From positions 82,555,650-82,619,649 of the forward strand of contig NC_073745.1 of assembly GCF_029784135.1 (NCBI RefSeq): a stretch of DNA of 64,000 bases, in the 5' to 3' direction. This DNA is from Toxorhynchites rutilus septentrionalis (lineage: Eukaryota > Arthropoda > Insecta > Diptera > Culicidae). This document shows, piece by piece, positions 21,685 through 33,169 of the stretch. Each line of letters opens with the position of its first letter. Position 1 is the stretch's first letter. The position numbers and the translations under genes are program-made. The notes below the pieces were generated by a model. That model did not search any database, was not told the DNA's origin, and saw nothing but the letters and a program-made list of their open reading frames with translations.

Positions 21685-23271
21685 TTCCATACACGCGCGG
21701 AACTCTTCGTTTGGATACCATTCAGCATCGAGAAAATTCCGGAAAGATTCAATCGTTGCTGAAAAATAATCTACCAGTTCCCCTGGGAACTGAAAAATAC
21801 ATTCATGCGAAAGAGTTCATTTTAATGTTTTTTATCCATGTAACACTGCGACCAAATATTTTTCAATTAAGTGCCATTAACAGGTAGTTATCGAGTTAGC
21901 ATTAACCACTGGTGGGCTTCGAGTATCGAGGAAAATCGGGAAAAATCTAATTGTTGCTGAAAAATAATCTGCCAGTTCCCCTGGGAATTGAAAAATACAT
22001 TGATGCGAAAGAGTTTATTCTAATGTTTTCTATCCATATGACACTGCAACCAAATACATTTGGTTTTGTGATTTTTCAATCAAATGCAATCAGCAGGAAA
22101 GCTTCTGAACATTATTCTTCCCCATCAGTAGGATATGTTCGTTTCCAATATTGGATGCGCGCGCAACGGAAAATGTTTCACATCGCGAAAAACATAATTC
22201 TCAATCGATTATTGCTCAGTCGCTGAAAGTTTCAAACTCAGAGAGCTCATTCGCCTCTAGTTTGCTTTTCAAACTAACATCGTAAACCACATCTTCTTTC
22301 TATTCAATCACGGACAAAAAGCATACTTAAGCAATATTCTGAAACGCATTCATTTTTCGTGAGGACATCGACAAGACATCATCGTTACTGAACGAGTTGA
22401 ACGAGCTGGACGAGCTTGATGGTGAGGGATCAAGGGATTCATTACCTGGCCTGACCTAACCTGAAACGCATTCAGTTTGTTTGGGACTGTGAAGGAGCGC
22501 AGAAAAGCCGATCCATCAGGAAGAGAAGAGAAGACGACCGAGAGAATACCAGGTTTCGCTTGAGGCATCGGAGCAATTGCCATACACACACACACATGCA
22601 TACACGCGCGCATCTCTTTACGTTTGCTGGTTATCGAGAAGAATCCGGAAAGAAGTGATCGTTGCTGCAAAATAATCTGCCAGTTCCCCTTGGAATTGAA
22701 AATTACATTCAAGCGAAAGAGTTTATTTTAACGTTTTCTATCCATATAATACTGCGACCAAATACAATTGGTTTTGTGATTTTTCAATCAAGTGCAATTA
22801 ACAGGTGGTTATCGAGTTAGCATTAACCACTGGTGGTGGACTTCGAGAAGAGTCCGGAAAGATATCGCTTCTGCAAAATAATCTGCCAGTTCCCCTTGGC
22901 ATTGAAAATAACATGCAAGCGAAAGAGTTTATTTTATTGTTTTTTATGTTTTTCTGCGACCAAATACATTTGGTTCTGTTATTTTTCAATCAAGTGCAAT
23001 TAGCAGGAAAGCTTCTGAAGATTATTCTCCCCATCAGTAGGATATTTACATATCCAATATTAGATGCATAAAACCTTGTACCTCCAACGTAACGCTCTCG
23101 TTTTCAGTCCCCCAAATATTCATTTATTCTTTCATTCAGAATGGATTCAGATTCAACTTCAAACAAATGATCACTAAATCAACGATAGTCCTACGTCACC
23201 ATTGCGGTTATACCATAGATATAACCCACTTCCTGTTTTTTTTGACATTTGAACCTGATGCAGACTAATGG

Positions 23272-24101
23272 CGAGATGGAAAATGAAAGGTGGGAAGATT
23301 TTTTAAATATGTGACGTCACAGATTTTGTTTATGTATGTTACTTTTCTTATAATAGTTCACTACATAGGAAAAGTGTTGTTACTAAAAGTAAAAATAGGC
23401 AAATAAAATGAACGAACTAGTTTTTTTCCTAAATCAATGCTAGCGTTCAAAATCATAAGGGCCCGACATTTTAACAGAAACTGAAATTTCAGTATTTTTG
23501 AAGTGTTCTAAATTGAATTTCAATTCAATTTTACTTCTCGTTACGTCGACCAAAAACGTAAACGAACAAAGTCAGAGTCACACAATCTTTTGTTCCTTTG
23601 ACGGATAAACATTTGACAGTGCATGGGAAAAAATGTTGCAAAGTTTTTTCATGTAAAATGAAATGACTCCGTATGACTTAGATTGGGACGAAAAGTTTTC
23701 CGCTTGCGTCTTAGTTTTAGACGACTGAAGTTTTCAGCACCCTAATTGTGAAAAAAATGATTACAATTGCTGACAAAAGTCAAACTTCCATGAAGTTGCT
23801 CTTGAATCCAAACATAGTAGACATTAGAATACTATTTCTGAAATCGAGGAAAAAAATAAACATTTTAGTTCGTGATATGTTCTGTATTTTTCATAATGCG
23901 AAAAATATGATTTGGAAATCTGTAATTAGCTTCTGTATATCCTCTTTCAACGTTATTTGTTGACACATTCAATTTTGTACCATTTGAGTAACTGACTGGT
24001 ATGCCTGGTATGTGAACCTCCTATCTTCCTGGCTACTAACACAATCAAAGTTCAACACAACCAAAACCCGTGAATCTTCCCACCTTCTATTTTTCATCTC
24101 G
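23272..24101. mobile_element. DNA transposon with 9 bp target duplication (Mutator-like or Merlin-like)
   Basis: The inverted termini CGAGATGGAAAATGAAAGG and the inverse of CGAGATGAAAAATAGAAGG are flanked by identical GACTAATGG (23263-23271 and 24102-24110). Nine-base duplications are typical of Mutator-like elements; Merlin also gives 8-9. The 830 bp interior has only short ORFs (for example 23748-23963), so it is non-autonomous. It landed in a MITE of the type at 30862-31169. Confidence 0.82.
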
Positions 24102-24110
24102 GACTAATGG

Positions 24111-24197
24111 CGGGTTTACATTAGATGGATTTTTATTCAAGCGAAAATTGGTGTAAGCGGGTGAGAATAAATATGATACACTTATTCGAGGTATATA
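24111..24197. mobile_element. Truncated TAA-type MITE
   Basis: CGGGTTTACATTAG, GCGAAAATTGGTGTAA and TTCGAGGTATATATAAC match the left third of 30862-31169. The rest is missing at the junction with CGAAATAATAAACTCATG. Confidence 0.7.
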
Positions 24198-24220
24198 TAA
24201 CGAAATAATAAACTCATGAT

Positions 24221-24880
24221 AAAAATTGCGCTACGGCGGCAAATACGTAAGTACTATTTTTTCTTATCTATTCTTTTCACATTTTCATTAAAAAAATTTC
24301 TATTAAAGTTACCTGTTTAATTTTCGGAATATTTCATAACCCTTGCTCATTTCTGAATGATCTCTTGGTCTTAAATAGCAATACGGAAAGGAAAGACAGC
24401 ATGTCAATTGTGCCTACACTAATTTCTAAAAATGACACAACGAAGTCTTCAACATTTTTTTCGAATTTTCTCATTACAATTTCTCAGTTTACTTCGTAAC
24501 TTCCTAACAGCAGACTCGACAAAACGCATAAACTGATTTGTCGGAATTTTTCCTTCTTCATTCGGGTAAACATCCCATTCGGGTAAATGTCGCATTCGGG
24601 TAAACGTTGCATTCGGGTAAATGTTCATTTGGGTAAATGTCCATTCGGGTATATGTTGCATTCGGGTATTTGTTACATTCGGGTATGCATTACATTCGGG
24701 TAAACGTGTTTCGGGTGAATGGGACACAACCGCTCATGAACATAGATACATGTAAGGAACCTGCTAATTGATGTGTCGTATACCAAGGATTATTCTTCAT
24801 CAGCGTCTCGATTCGATTACCATCAGTTGCGCACACAAACTTGCTGGACTACCCAATAACTAGAAGCATATTCCAAAAAT
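24221..24880. repeat. Duplicated block, copy 2 (with minisatellite array 3)
   Basis: Near-identical to 20343-21040; the array at 24561-24725 has lost a few units. It is preceded by CGAAATAATAAACTCATG, the sequence left of copy A at 19238, so the duplication spanned the insertion point of copy A. Confidence 0.9.
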
Positions 24881-25356
24881 TATTAGAATTCAACGAAAAA
24901 GAGCATCGCTGCTAGGAAGACTTCTCTAAAGATAGGTCCCCGTGAACGGATTTGTTGTTCGAGTTCTTGAATAACATAAACGAAGTGGTTTTTACAGTGA
25001 GAGCGGAAACTGAATCGACACATCCAAAACAATGTCGTGTATTTTTAATATTACAACATTCCAACATGCTTTGGTGGCATCTGAATTCTGCCGAAAAAAG
25101 CGTCCCAATTCTGATCGAGAATGATAACGCAAGATTCTTTAAAATCAATGAAAATAAATCGATCGCTCTCAGCTTATGTGCGATACTCTCTGAATACAAA
25201 TTTCAGCAAGGAATTTCAACGATATGAAGAAATATGGAATTTCCACCGCGCAGTACTATCAGATAGCAGAAATACGGATGAATTTTCTTGCAATGCAGAA
25301 TATTTTTCATATACTGTTGAATACAGATATATATTTGCGTTTCAAAATATCTATTA
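24881..25356. other. Unassigned sequence
   Basis: ORFs 24912-25199 (minus) and 24952-25227 (plus) overlap antisense and show no domain. Nothing is supported. Confidence 0.4.
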
Positions 25357-25470
25357 GTGTCCACGTGGATGTAATCTGTACCCCCTCACCCCTCACCGTG
25401 GACAAACGTTGACATTTTCGTAACCCCTACCCCCACTAAAGTTTTCCACGTGGTATGTGGACAGCCCCTT
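25357..25470. mobile_element. GTCCACG-family terminal fragment
   Basis: TGTCCACGTGGATGTAATC at the left and GTGGTATGTGGACAGCCCC at the right, with a C-rich middle, match the right end of 13000-16034. Confidence 0.6.
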
Positions 25471-25754
25471 ACTCGTCGAGATTAACAGTTATCTCGAATT
25501 TTTTGACGTAGGACTACGTCTTTCATTTCTATACCGGGGTGTAAAATCAAAGTTTCGAAAACGAAAGCGTTACGCCGAAGACCGAGATTTTGAGTGTTAA
25601 TAGCTCCTAAACAACTGAACGAAATGGTATGATAAACACTTCATTCGAAAGATAAAATGTCTACGCGTTCTATACTTGTTACTTTCTGATCCATAAACTT
25701 GTTTCAATAGTCTTAAATTTGCTTTCAAAATAGGCTATTGAAATCACCAATCGG

Positions 25755-25790
25755 TATATAAGCGAGCGCCGCTCGGAAATCCACTCAGTT
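25755..25790 (+). promoter_or_regulatory. TATA/Inr core promoter in copy C
   Basis: TATATAAG at 25755 and TCAGTT at 25785-25790, 30 bp apart. Both are intact. Confidence 0.65.
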
Positions 25791-25848
25791 CTAATTGAAC
25801 AGCGATTGGAGCATGTTGTCGCTGTTGTGGTGAAGCTCTTCATTTATC

Positions 25849-25929
25849 ATGAAAGCGCGGATGAACGGTGTCACCAAGAGCCTGTTTGTGCACCTTAGGC
25901 CAGAAGGGAATCCATCAGGAGGAGAGTGA
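25849..25929 (+). CDS. 26-codon ORF in copy C
   Basis: Identical in product to copy A: MKARMNGVTKSLFVHLRPEG then NPSGGE and TGA, 60 bp after the predicted initiator. Confidence 0.35.
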   Translation: MKARMNGVTKSLFVHLRPEGNPSGGE

Positions 25930-26784
25930 TGCTACAAACGGTTCCCCGGGAAGATCTCGAAGCAGCCGCCACACACACACACATACACGCACGGAATTCT
26001 TTCCGTTTGGATCGAAAAAGATCCGGAAAATAATCTGCCAGTTCCTTTGGGAATTTTCAAAATATATTCATGTGAAAGAGTTTAATTGAATGTTTTCTAT
26101 CCATGTAACACTGTGACCAAATATGTTTCAATCAAGTGCTATTAACAGGTGGTTATCGAGTTGGCATTAACCACTGGTGGGCTTCCAGTATCGAGGAAAA
26201 TGTGGAAATATCTAATCGTTACTGAAAATAATCTGCCAGTTCCTTTGGGAATTTTCAAAATATATTCATGTGAAAGAGATTAATTGAATGTTTTCTATCC
26301 ATGTAACACTGTGACCAAATATATTTCAATCAAGTGCTATTAACAGGTGGTTATCGAGTTGGCATTAACCACTGGTGGGCTTCCAGTATCGAGGAAAATG
26401 TGGAAATATCTAATCGTTGCTGGAAAATAATCTGCCAGTTCCCCTTGGAATTGAAAATTACATTCAAGCGAAAGAGTTTATTTTAATGTTTTCTATCCAT
26501 AAAATATCCATATATTACATTTGGGTTTGTGATTTGTCAATCAAGTACAGTTAGCAGGTTCGCTTCTGAAGATTATTCTTCAGAACAAGGTTTTTCCTAT
26601 CCTATATTGGATGCATAAAACCTTGTGCCTCCAACGTAACGCTCTCGTTTTCGAAGTCCCCCAAATATTCGTTTATTCATTCATTCAGAATGGATTTAGA
26701 TTCAACTTCGAACAAATGATCTCTAAATCAACGATAGTCCTACGTCACCCTTGCGGTTATACCATAGATATAACCCACTTCCTG

Positions 26785-27156
26785 TTTTTTGTTAAAAAAA
26801 ATGTTTTTTGGCACTTGGTCGTTTTTTCGACTGAAAAATCGATTTTTGACAATTTTTTTCTATATAGCTGTAAATCTCGACGTGTCATGCAATTTTAAGA
26901 CATTTGGCACCATTTTTTTTAATCCTGATTTCCGGTGATTTTCGGTTTTCAAAAAAACTCAAATTTGAACGTTTGTGACACCAGTAAATGAAGCCCGAGT
27001 GAGCTAATATTTTGCATAGGGTATATTATCGTGAAAATCAACATTTCGTAGCAAGTTCCGAATGAAAAATAGAGATAACAATTTTTATTGGCACCCAAAA
27101 CTATACTTTTCGTTTCGTTCTCCAAAAGTCCCAGAATGTCGATTTTTGACAAAAAA
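26785..27156. repeat. Dispersed repeat, copy 1
   Basis: Shares TCTCGACGT, TCATGCAATTTTAAGACATTT and GATTTTTGAC-type words with 29067-29345. It lies between copies C and D, whose A/T-run targets are in this repeat. No ORF. Confidence 0.55.
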
Positions 27157-28654
27157 CAGGAAGTGGGTTATATCTGTGGTATAACCGCAAGGGTGACGTA
27201 GGACTATCGTTGGTTTAGTGATCACTTGTTTCTAGTTGTATCTGAATCAATTCTGAATGAATGAATAAATGAATAGTTGAGGGACTTCGAAAACGAGAGC
27301 GTTACGTTGAAGCCACAATATTCAGCAAAAGAAGCAATCACACGAAAGTTGTATATTACATAATACATTGCATGTATTGTGATATGATTTGTATTCCATT
27401 TCCAATAGACAAAATATCTGTTGCACAAATCAGTCTACATAATTTTTGCGTTCGCTCATCCTTTCTCACAACACCCATATCTCGTTTGAGAAATTGTTGA
27501 GTAAACATCGTTTGCCAGTACGCGTAGAGCGGGAATTCCATCTTAAGATTCATTGCACCTCCAATAAATTGCCGAAAGACGTGGTCTTTCGTTGATCGCT
27601 CTTGATTAAAAAATCACAAAACCAAATGTATTTGGTCGCAGTGTTATATGGTTAGAAAACATTAAAACGAACTCTTTCGCTTGAATGTTTTTTTTTTTCA
27701 ATTCCCAGGGGAACTGGCAGATTATTTTTCAGCAACGATAACATCTTTTCGGAATCTTCTCGACGCTGGATGGCAACCAAACGAAAATAGTTCCGCACGT
27801 GTATGTGTGTGTGTGGCGGCTGCTCCGATAGCTCGGATGTTTTTCGATGCTGATACTCTCTTGGTCGCCTTCTCTCCACCTCCCTATGGATCGGGTTTTC
27901 TGCGCTCCCTCACAGTTCCAAACAAACTGAATGCGTTTCAGGTCAGGCCAGGTAATGAATCCTTCGATCCCTCGTCGTTCAGCTCATCCAGCTCGTTCAG
28001 TAACGATGTTGTCTTGTCGATGTCCTCACGGAAAATGAATGCGTTTCACCACCAGAGTATCGCTCAAGTATGCTTTTTGTCCGTGATTGAATAGAGAGAA
28101 GGTGTAGTTTAGGATGGAAATTTGGAAGGCAAACTAGAGGCGAATGAACTCTCTGAGTTTGAAGCTTTCAGCGACTGAGCAATAATCGATTGAAAATTAT
28201 ATGATTTTCGCAATGCGAAACATTTTCCGTTGCGCGCGCATCCAATATTGGATCCGAAAATATCCTACTGATGGGAAAGAATAATCTTCAGAAGTTTTCC
28301 TTCTAATTGCACTTGACGATAACGATAACATCTTTCCAGATTCTCCTCGATACTCAGAGCCCACCAGTGGTTAATGCTAACTCGATAACCACCTGTTAAT
28401 TGCACTTGATTGAAAAATCACGAAACCAAATGTATTTGATAGCAGTGTTATATGGATAGAAAACATTAAAATAAACTCTTTCACTTGAATGTATTTTTCA
28501 ATTCCAAGAGGAACTGGTAGATTATTTTTCAGCAACGATGACATATTTCCGGAATCTTCTCGATGCTGGATGGCAACCAAACGAAAATAGTTCCGCGCGT
28601 GTATGTGTGTGTGTGGTGGCTGCTCCGATGTCTCAAGCGGAATCGTTTGTGGCA

Positions 28655-28720
28655 TCACTCTCCTCCTGGCCTAGGGTGCACAAACAGACTCTTGGTGACA
28701 CCGTTCATCAGCGCTTTCAT
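28655..28720 (-). CDS. 21-codon ORF in copy D
   Basis: Encodes MKALMNGVTKSLFVHPRPGG then E. Compared with copies A-C it lacks exactly 15 bases (five codons) yet keeps the frame and the GGE end. Confidence 0.35.
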   Translation of the reverse strand: MKALMNGVTKSLFVHPRPGGE

Positions 28721-28780
28721 GATAAACCAAGTTAGCTTCACCACAACAGCGACAACATGCTCCAATCGCTGTTCGATTAT

Positions 28781-28816
28781 AACTGAGTGGATTTCCGAGC
28801 GGCGCTCGCTTATATA
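28781..28816 (-). promoter_or_regulatory. TATA/Inr core promoter in copy D
   Basis: On minus, TATATAAG (28816-28809) and TCAGTT (28786-28781), 30 bp apart. Confidence 0.65.
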
Positions 28817-29066
28817 GCGATTGGTGATTTCAATAGCCTGTTTTGAAAGCAATTTTAAGGCTATTGAAACAGTTTTTTGGATGAGAAAGTAATAAGTATA
28901 GAACGCGTAGACATTTTATCTTTCGAATGAAGTGTTTATCATACCATTTCGTTCAGTTGTTTAGGAGCTATTAACGCTCAAAATCTCGGTCTCCGGCGTA
29001 ACGCTTTCGTTTTCGAAAAATTGATTTTACACCCCGGTATAGAAATGAAAGACGTAGTCCTACGTC

Positions 29067-29345
29067 AAAAAAATTTTTCGAGATGACACTAGATCTCGAC
29101 GTTTCATGCAATTTTAAGACATTTAGCATCAAATTTTTTTTTTCGAAAACCCCGATTTCCTTTACTCCCTCCATGGGTGATTTTTCGATTTTCAAAAAAC
29201 TCAAACTTTGACCGCTTTGCGCCATTCTCCCTTAAGTCCGATTGAGCTGAAATTCGGCATAGAGTGTTTTTTCGAGGTGGTTGAACATTTTGTACAGGGT
29301 AACTTTTTGAAATTTTAGGGTCGATTTTTCCATATACATTCATTG
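29067..29345. repeat. Dispersed repeat, copy 2
   Basis: Matches 26870-27090 in the words TCATGCAATTTTAAGACATTT, TTTTCAAAAAACTCAAA and GAGTGAGCT/GATTGAGCT. Confidence 0.55.
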
Positions 29346-29465
29346 GCACCCTAATAGACATTTTATGACGCGGGAAGAAAAATTATCGTTTATTTTCATC
29401 GAATTCATTCTGAAAAATAGTATAAATTCACTTTTTGTTTTCTAAGCAATTAAAATATGTGGAAT

Positions 29466-30751
29466 CAGGGTGGACATTCGTTTAGCCGCATCCTAAAATT
29501 TCAATAAAAGAAAACTTGTGCGGCAAATTTCAAGTCCAATCGGTAGCTAATATTTAGTATGTCCACCTCCATTTCGGATCACTTTGAAAACTCGATTTGG
29601 TATCGAGTCAGACAGCTTTTAAAGTGTTGCCGTATTGATTATAGCCCAACATTCCTGAATTACTGCCTTGAGACTGGAAATGTTGTCAAATTTTCATCCG
29701 TTTGCATAGACCACCTCGGCCAAGATTCTCCATAGGTTCTCTATGGGATTGCAATCGACTGCCAGCAGGTCATTCAAGAAGCGGAATGTCCTTCTCGGCA
29801 AACCATTCGATTGCTTGGAAACGTGGATCTATGCATAATCCTGCTGAAAAAACGACATCCTCGGTAGCGTTATTCTCAATATGGCCAATCAAAACGTCCT
29901 CCAGTAATTGAAGATACTTCTCGGAGTTCATTCGGGTGAAAATGAAACAAATGGGAAGCTTGCTGTGATAGGAAACGGCTCCCCACACTGTCAAACTTCC
30001 GCCCCAAAGTTTCGCTTCGATCTCACGACATGCTGTTGACTTAAATTGTACCAATAGCAACTGTAACAGTCCGGACCATCCGAATTGAACTTTTTTCGCC
30101 GGAAAATACAACATTTCTCCATTCTAGTTTCCATTCCATGTATTGCCGGGCGAAAATGAGATGATTCTGCTTATGGGTGGCGGTCAGTTTCGGCTTCCCT
30201 TGAGGTCTCTTCTACATGATGTTTGGTGACTCATTCTAGATGCGCGCAATATGCCTCTTCGTTACTGGAACAACCGATTCTGCCTTAATTTATGAGCAGG
30301 ACATCGTTTCCTGGTTCCTTCGTGTCTTATTCGACCTTTAAGACGCAAAGTAACTTTGGTGTTCCCATTTGTTGGTCGTTATATCCCATATTTCTGGCAC
30401 TATTTAAAGAAATTCTGTACCACTTTCTCAGATAGACCAATTTTTGTTACGATCGAGCGATTAGAAAACTTTTGTTCACTGAATATCTTATTATTTTCCG
30501 CCCCTCTTCCGTCAATAGAATACCTTTCGCCATTCCTTTAAATTCTACGTAAATCACTAATCGGACCAAATTCTTACGTTGCACATCTCATATTTATCTT
30601 GTAAATTGAACATTCCCAAGTACTTTTTCAAAAAACACAGATAAAGATTATGCGAAAACTCGATTGTTATGCCCTGCGGCTAAACGTATGTCTCAGAAAA
30701 AAACGACGTTTGAGTTTTTTTCAAATGCGGCCAAGCGAATGTCTATCACTG
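29466..30751 (-). mobile_element. Tc1-like element, decayed
   Basis: CAGGGTGGACATTCGTTTAG at the left and the inverse of CAGTGATAGACATTCGCTTG at the right are diverged inverted termini. TA is present at the right (30752-30753) but lost at the left. The length and a Tc1-type transposase relic on minus fit. Confidence 0.75.
29560..30545 (-). pseudogene. Tc1-family transposase relic
   Basis: Minus frames retain Tc1 blocks in order: MAKGILLTEEGR near 30533, then GGSLTVWGAVSY near 29990, MNSEKYLQLLEDVLIGHI near 29910, a QQDYA-type remnant near 29845, and CNPIENLWRILAEVVYANG near 29730. Several stops and frameshifts separate them. The invariant DDE residues are only partly recognisable. Not functional. 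Confidence 0.8.
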
Positions 30752-30861
30752 TATTGATATAAATCATTTCGAACACTCAAGTTCCCACAAAAATTAATTT
30801 TATGTTCGTAATCTATACTTACGGTATATTTTTTTTTACATTTGGACCTGATGCAGACTAA

Positions 30862-31169
30862 TGGCGGGTTTACATTAGGGAGATCTATAGATGGATTTAT
30901 TCAAGCGAAAATTGGTGTAAACGGGTGAGAATAAATATGATACACCTATTCGAGGTATATATAACTTGAATAAATTCAGCATATGTAAACGCTTGTGAAT
31001 TTCTCACTGGTGAGAAATCACTAAAGTTGGATGCAGTTCTACTTCAGGTGAATAAATTCACCGAAAACATGAATATATTCAAGTTCACGCTAGTGTAAAC
31101 GGTTGGTGCGATTTCTATATATCTCATCATATTTCTTCACATGAATATATCACTAGTCTAAACCCACCC
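30862..31169. mobile_element. TAA-flanked MITE, 308 bp
   Basis: TGGCGGGTTTACATTAG and the inverse of GGGTGGGTTTAGACTAG form the ends, with TAA at 30859-30861 and 31170-31172. AT-rich, non-coding, internally palindromic around GAATAAATTCA. Its left half recurs at 24111-24197. Confidence 0.78.
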
Positions 31170-31172
31170 TAA

Positions 31173-32563
31173 GAAGCATCAATCCTGATACTGACTGTTT
31201 AAATCCGTTTCTCCGTTCTTGAGTTAAATCGTGAGTAACGGACACCAAATCATTTTTATTTATATAGACCTCAGTCAGGCCATTTCGAGCATTTCTGGAG
31301 TGCATTTCTTCAAATTAGTTTTCTTCATGTGAGTTCCGTTATAAATTTTGTTGAAAACATTTTATAATTTTGTTTTCAGAGCAAAACGCTAGTGTGAACT
31401 TTTACCCTACAGCCACTGCGCACCTTTGCCCCACAAGCAATTTTTGAACTAACCGTATTTTTGAAAATAGCTCTTAAACTTTTTCACAAAAACGAATACA
31501 CACTATCATCTAATATAGAATGAAGGTTTCCTTGACAGTGTAGTTTCGAACTTTCCGTTTGCTTCAAAAAATTATAGGAGGTTGTGTCCAAGATACGACC
31601 GCATTGTTGGTGTAGAACTACGCTGTTGTTTTATATAAGTCGCTTGTTTATACCTTCGGATATTATTCTATAATGCTGTGAAATTTTAGAAACAACTGCT
31701 TAGTAGCATACTCTCTGAAATGATTTTTTCATTGTAGAATCAGTTGACGATAATTGATTGATGATTCATTCTTGCCCTCGCAAAACAATCGTATGTCGCA
31801 ATTTATTTCATGTCAATGCATTTAAAATTTACCTCGAAGGCTATTCCGGTGGCCTTTTACGAAATTGACATAGACTCGGCTACAGTCGATTATATACATG
31901 TTGCACCAGCACCATTATTCCATATCTTATAACTACATCAATATATCTTTGGCACCGCATGTAAACAACAACAATGACAACACTTGCAAGTATCAAATAT
32001 CATGCTACATGTTATTCAGTATTTCCTCAGTGGAATTGCACCTCTAGGCATCGTTCGTACAACGTAAACCAAGCGCCAAACAAGCGTTCACCATAGCATG
32101 CATACAGAGCCATACATTGGTGGCTTGAAACTACTAGCAATATAAACATTTCTCATCATTTTGCGCTATTCTCAAAAGAAACGCTTCTGTTAATATTACT
32201 GGCCTCGAAAAGAGTTGCATTACTTTCTCATGCTCGAGAGAAGCGCAGCTGTCACCCTTAGGTGGAGGAAGTTTTGCTTCTGGCAAGCAAAACCTAATCA
32301 CATACAAAATTCCAGAACATTTACTTTCTTGATGACTAAACAAGAGAAATAAACTCTTTTTGTTATTAACAACCTCGAAAACAGTAGCAATGCTTCATTA
32401 TGATCAATATTAGCGCAAATGCAATCCTAGTTGAAGGCAGTTTTGCGACTGGCACGCGAACCCAAATAACTTATAACATTCCAGTAAGACATTCAAGATG
32501 CTTGGTATTTCCAAATAATTTTTTGGTGCACAACCTTAACGTCTGCTTCGCCATAACGTCAGT
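31173..32563. other. Unassigned; contains a roughly 180 bp imperfect duplication
   Basis: About 32190-32330 and 32370-32500 resemble each other (CCTCGAAAA, GCAAT/GCATTACTT, TTTTGC..CTGGCA, ACATTCCAG). Minus ORF 32134-32343 spans one unit and is not conserved in the other. The word GCGCACCTTTGCCCC occurs at about 31421 and again at about 33597, either side of the gag-bearing copy. Confidence 0.45.
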
Positions 32564-32986
32564 TTAATGCATTGATGCATTCTCAAAGGCACAAACGAAG
32601 CCCTTATGAAGACGGAAAATAAACAATGTTAACTGCTTGGAAAAAGACTGAATTATGCCACACAGCTTGTACTCTGCTGTAACACCCATCGATGCGAATT
32701 CGCTGATGAGTTTGTCAAGAGCGACCGCCTTCACCACCAGCGGGGGAAGCTTGATTTTGGTTGCTGCCTGGGCGTTTAAATTTTCGACCGACGCGTCAAA
32801 ATCGCCTACTTCGCTGTTGTTCGGTGCGGTGTCACATTCGCGAAGGCTCGGTTCATTGCGAACGCTTTTCACTGCACCAACACCGCGTGCATCATTAGAT
32901 GACGCTTACCTCGAAATTTTATTGCCCCTGGCAATGCGTTCGTTTTTTGCAGGGCTCGAGCCTGCCTTCCTCTTCTTCTTGCTCAT
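32564..32986 (-). pseudogene. gag/ORF1-like retrotransposon protein, N-terminal part, broken
   Basis: From ATG at 32986 the frame encodes a basic start (MSKKKRKAGSSPAKNERIAR), reaches a stop near 32913, and then stays open to 32564. The second part contains KIKLPPLVVKAVALDKLISE and GVTAEYKLC, which resemble the PP(I/L)VV...L domain of insect retrotransposon gag/ORF1 nucleic-acid-binding proteins. Zinc knuckles and pol are absent, and the tail after Cys diverges. AGGTAAG at the stop could be read as a splice donor, but the only nearby acceptor would give a 41 nt intron, too short to favour. Confidence 0.55.
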
Positions 32987-33169
32987 CACACACTACGCGA
33001 AACGTCCAATTTATGACGCGGAAAGAAGAACACACGATACGAATAACGCGAAAAACGAACAGAAAAATCAAACGACGATTTCCAAGTTGGATTACCACTG
33101 GTGGGGTCCAATCTTAGATCGAAGCGCAGCGAAAGCAAAGTGAACTGGATTACTCAACAGTCCGATGCC

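Larger units (their letters stand above)
21045..23235 (+). mobile_element. Poly(A)-targeted family, copy B
   Basis: It starts GACGTAGGACTACGTC after TTTT and ends CCACTTCCTG before a T-run. At 2191 bp it is the longest copy because it contains a 203 bp retrocopy and a segment (about 22140-22560) shared in inverse with copy D (about 27830-28250). The tandem units near 21750-22120 and 22640-23030 carry the CCACTGGTGG word. Confidence 0.78.
25505..26784 (+). mobile_element. Poly(A)-targeted family, copy C
   Basis: This 1280 bp copy has the typical plan: GACGTAGGACTACGTC after a T-run, promoter, short ORF, (CA)n at about 25972-25985, at least two tandem units (26090-26400), and end CCACTTCCTG before TTTTTT. 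It is the cleanest representative for describing the family. Confidence 0.82.
27157..29066 (-). mobile_element. Poly(A)-targeted family, copy D
   Basis: CAGGAAGTGGGTTATATC after AAAAAA and CCTACGTC before AAAAAAA bound this 1910 bp copy. On minus it reads promoter, short ORF, (CA)n, tandem units, then a segment shared with copy B. A plus-strand frame of 137 codons (27681-28094) runs antisense and is partly shared with copy B, but lacks coding features. Confidence 0.8.

Noticed and set aside
27681..28094. 137-codon plus-strand ORF with a frame partly shared (SGFLRSLTVPNKLNAFQVR-like) with 22350-22712 minus
   Set aside because: It runs antisense to the promoter of copy D, starts inside a (GT)n/tandem-unit region, and similarity simply follows DNA identity between repeat copies.
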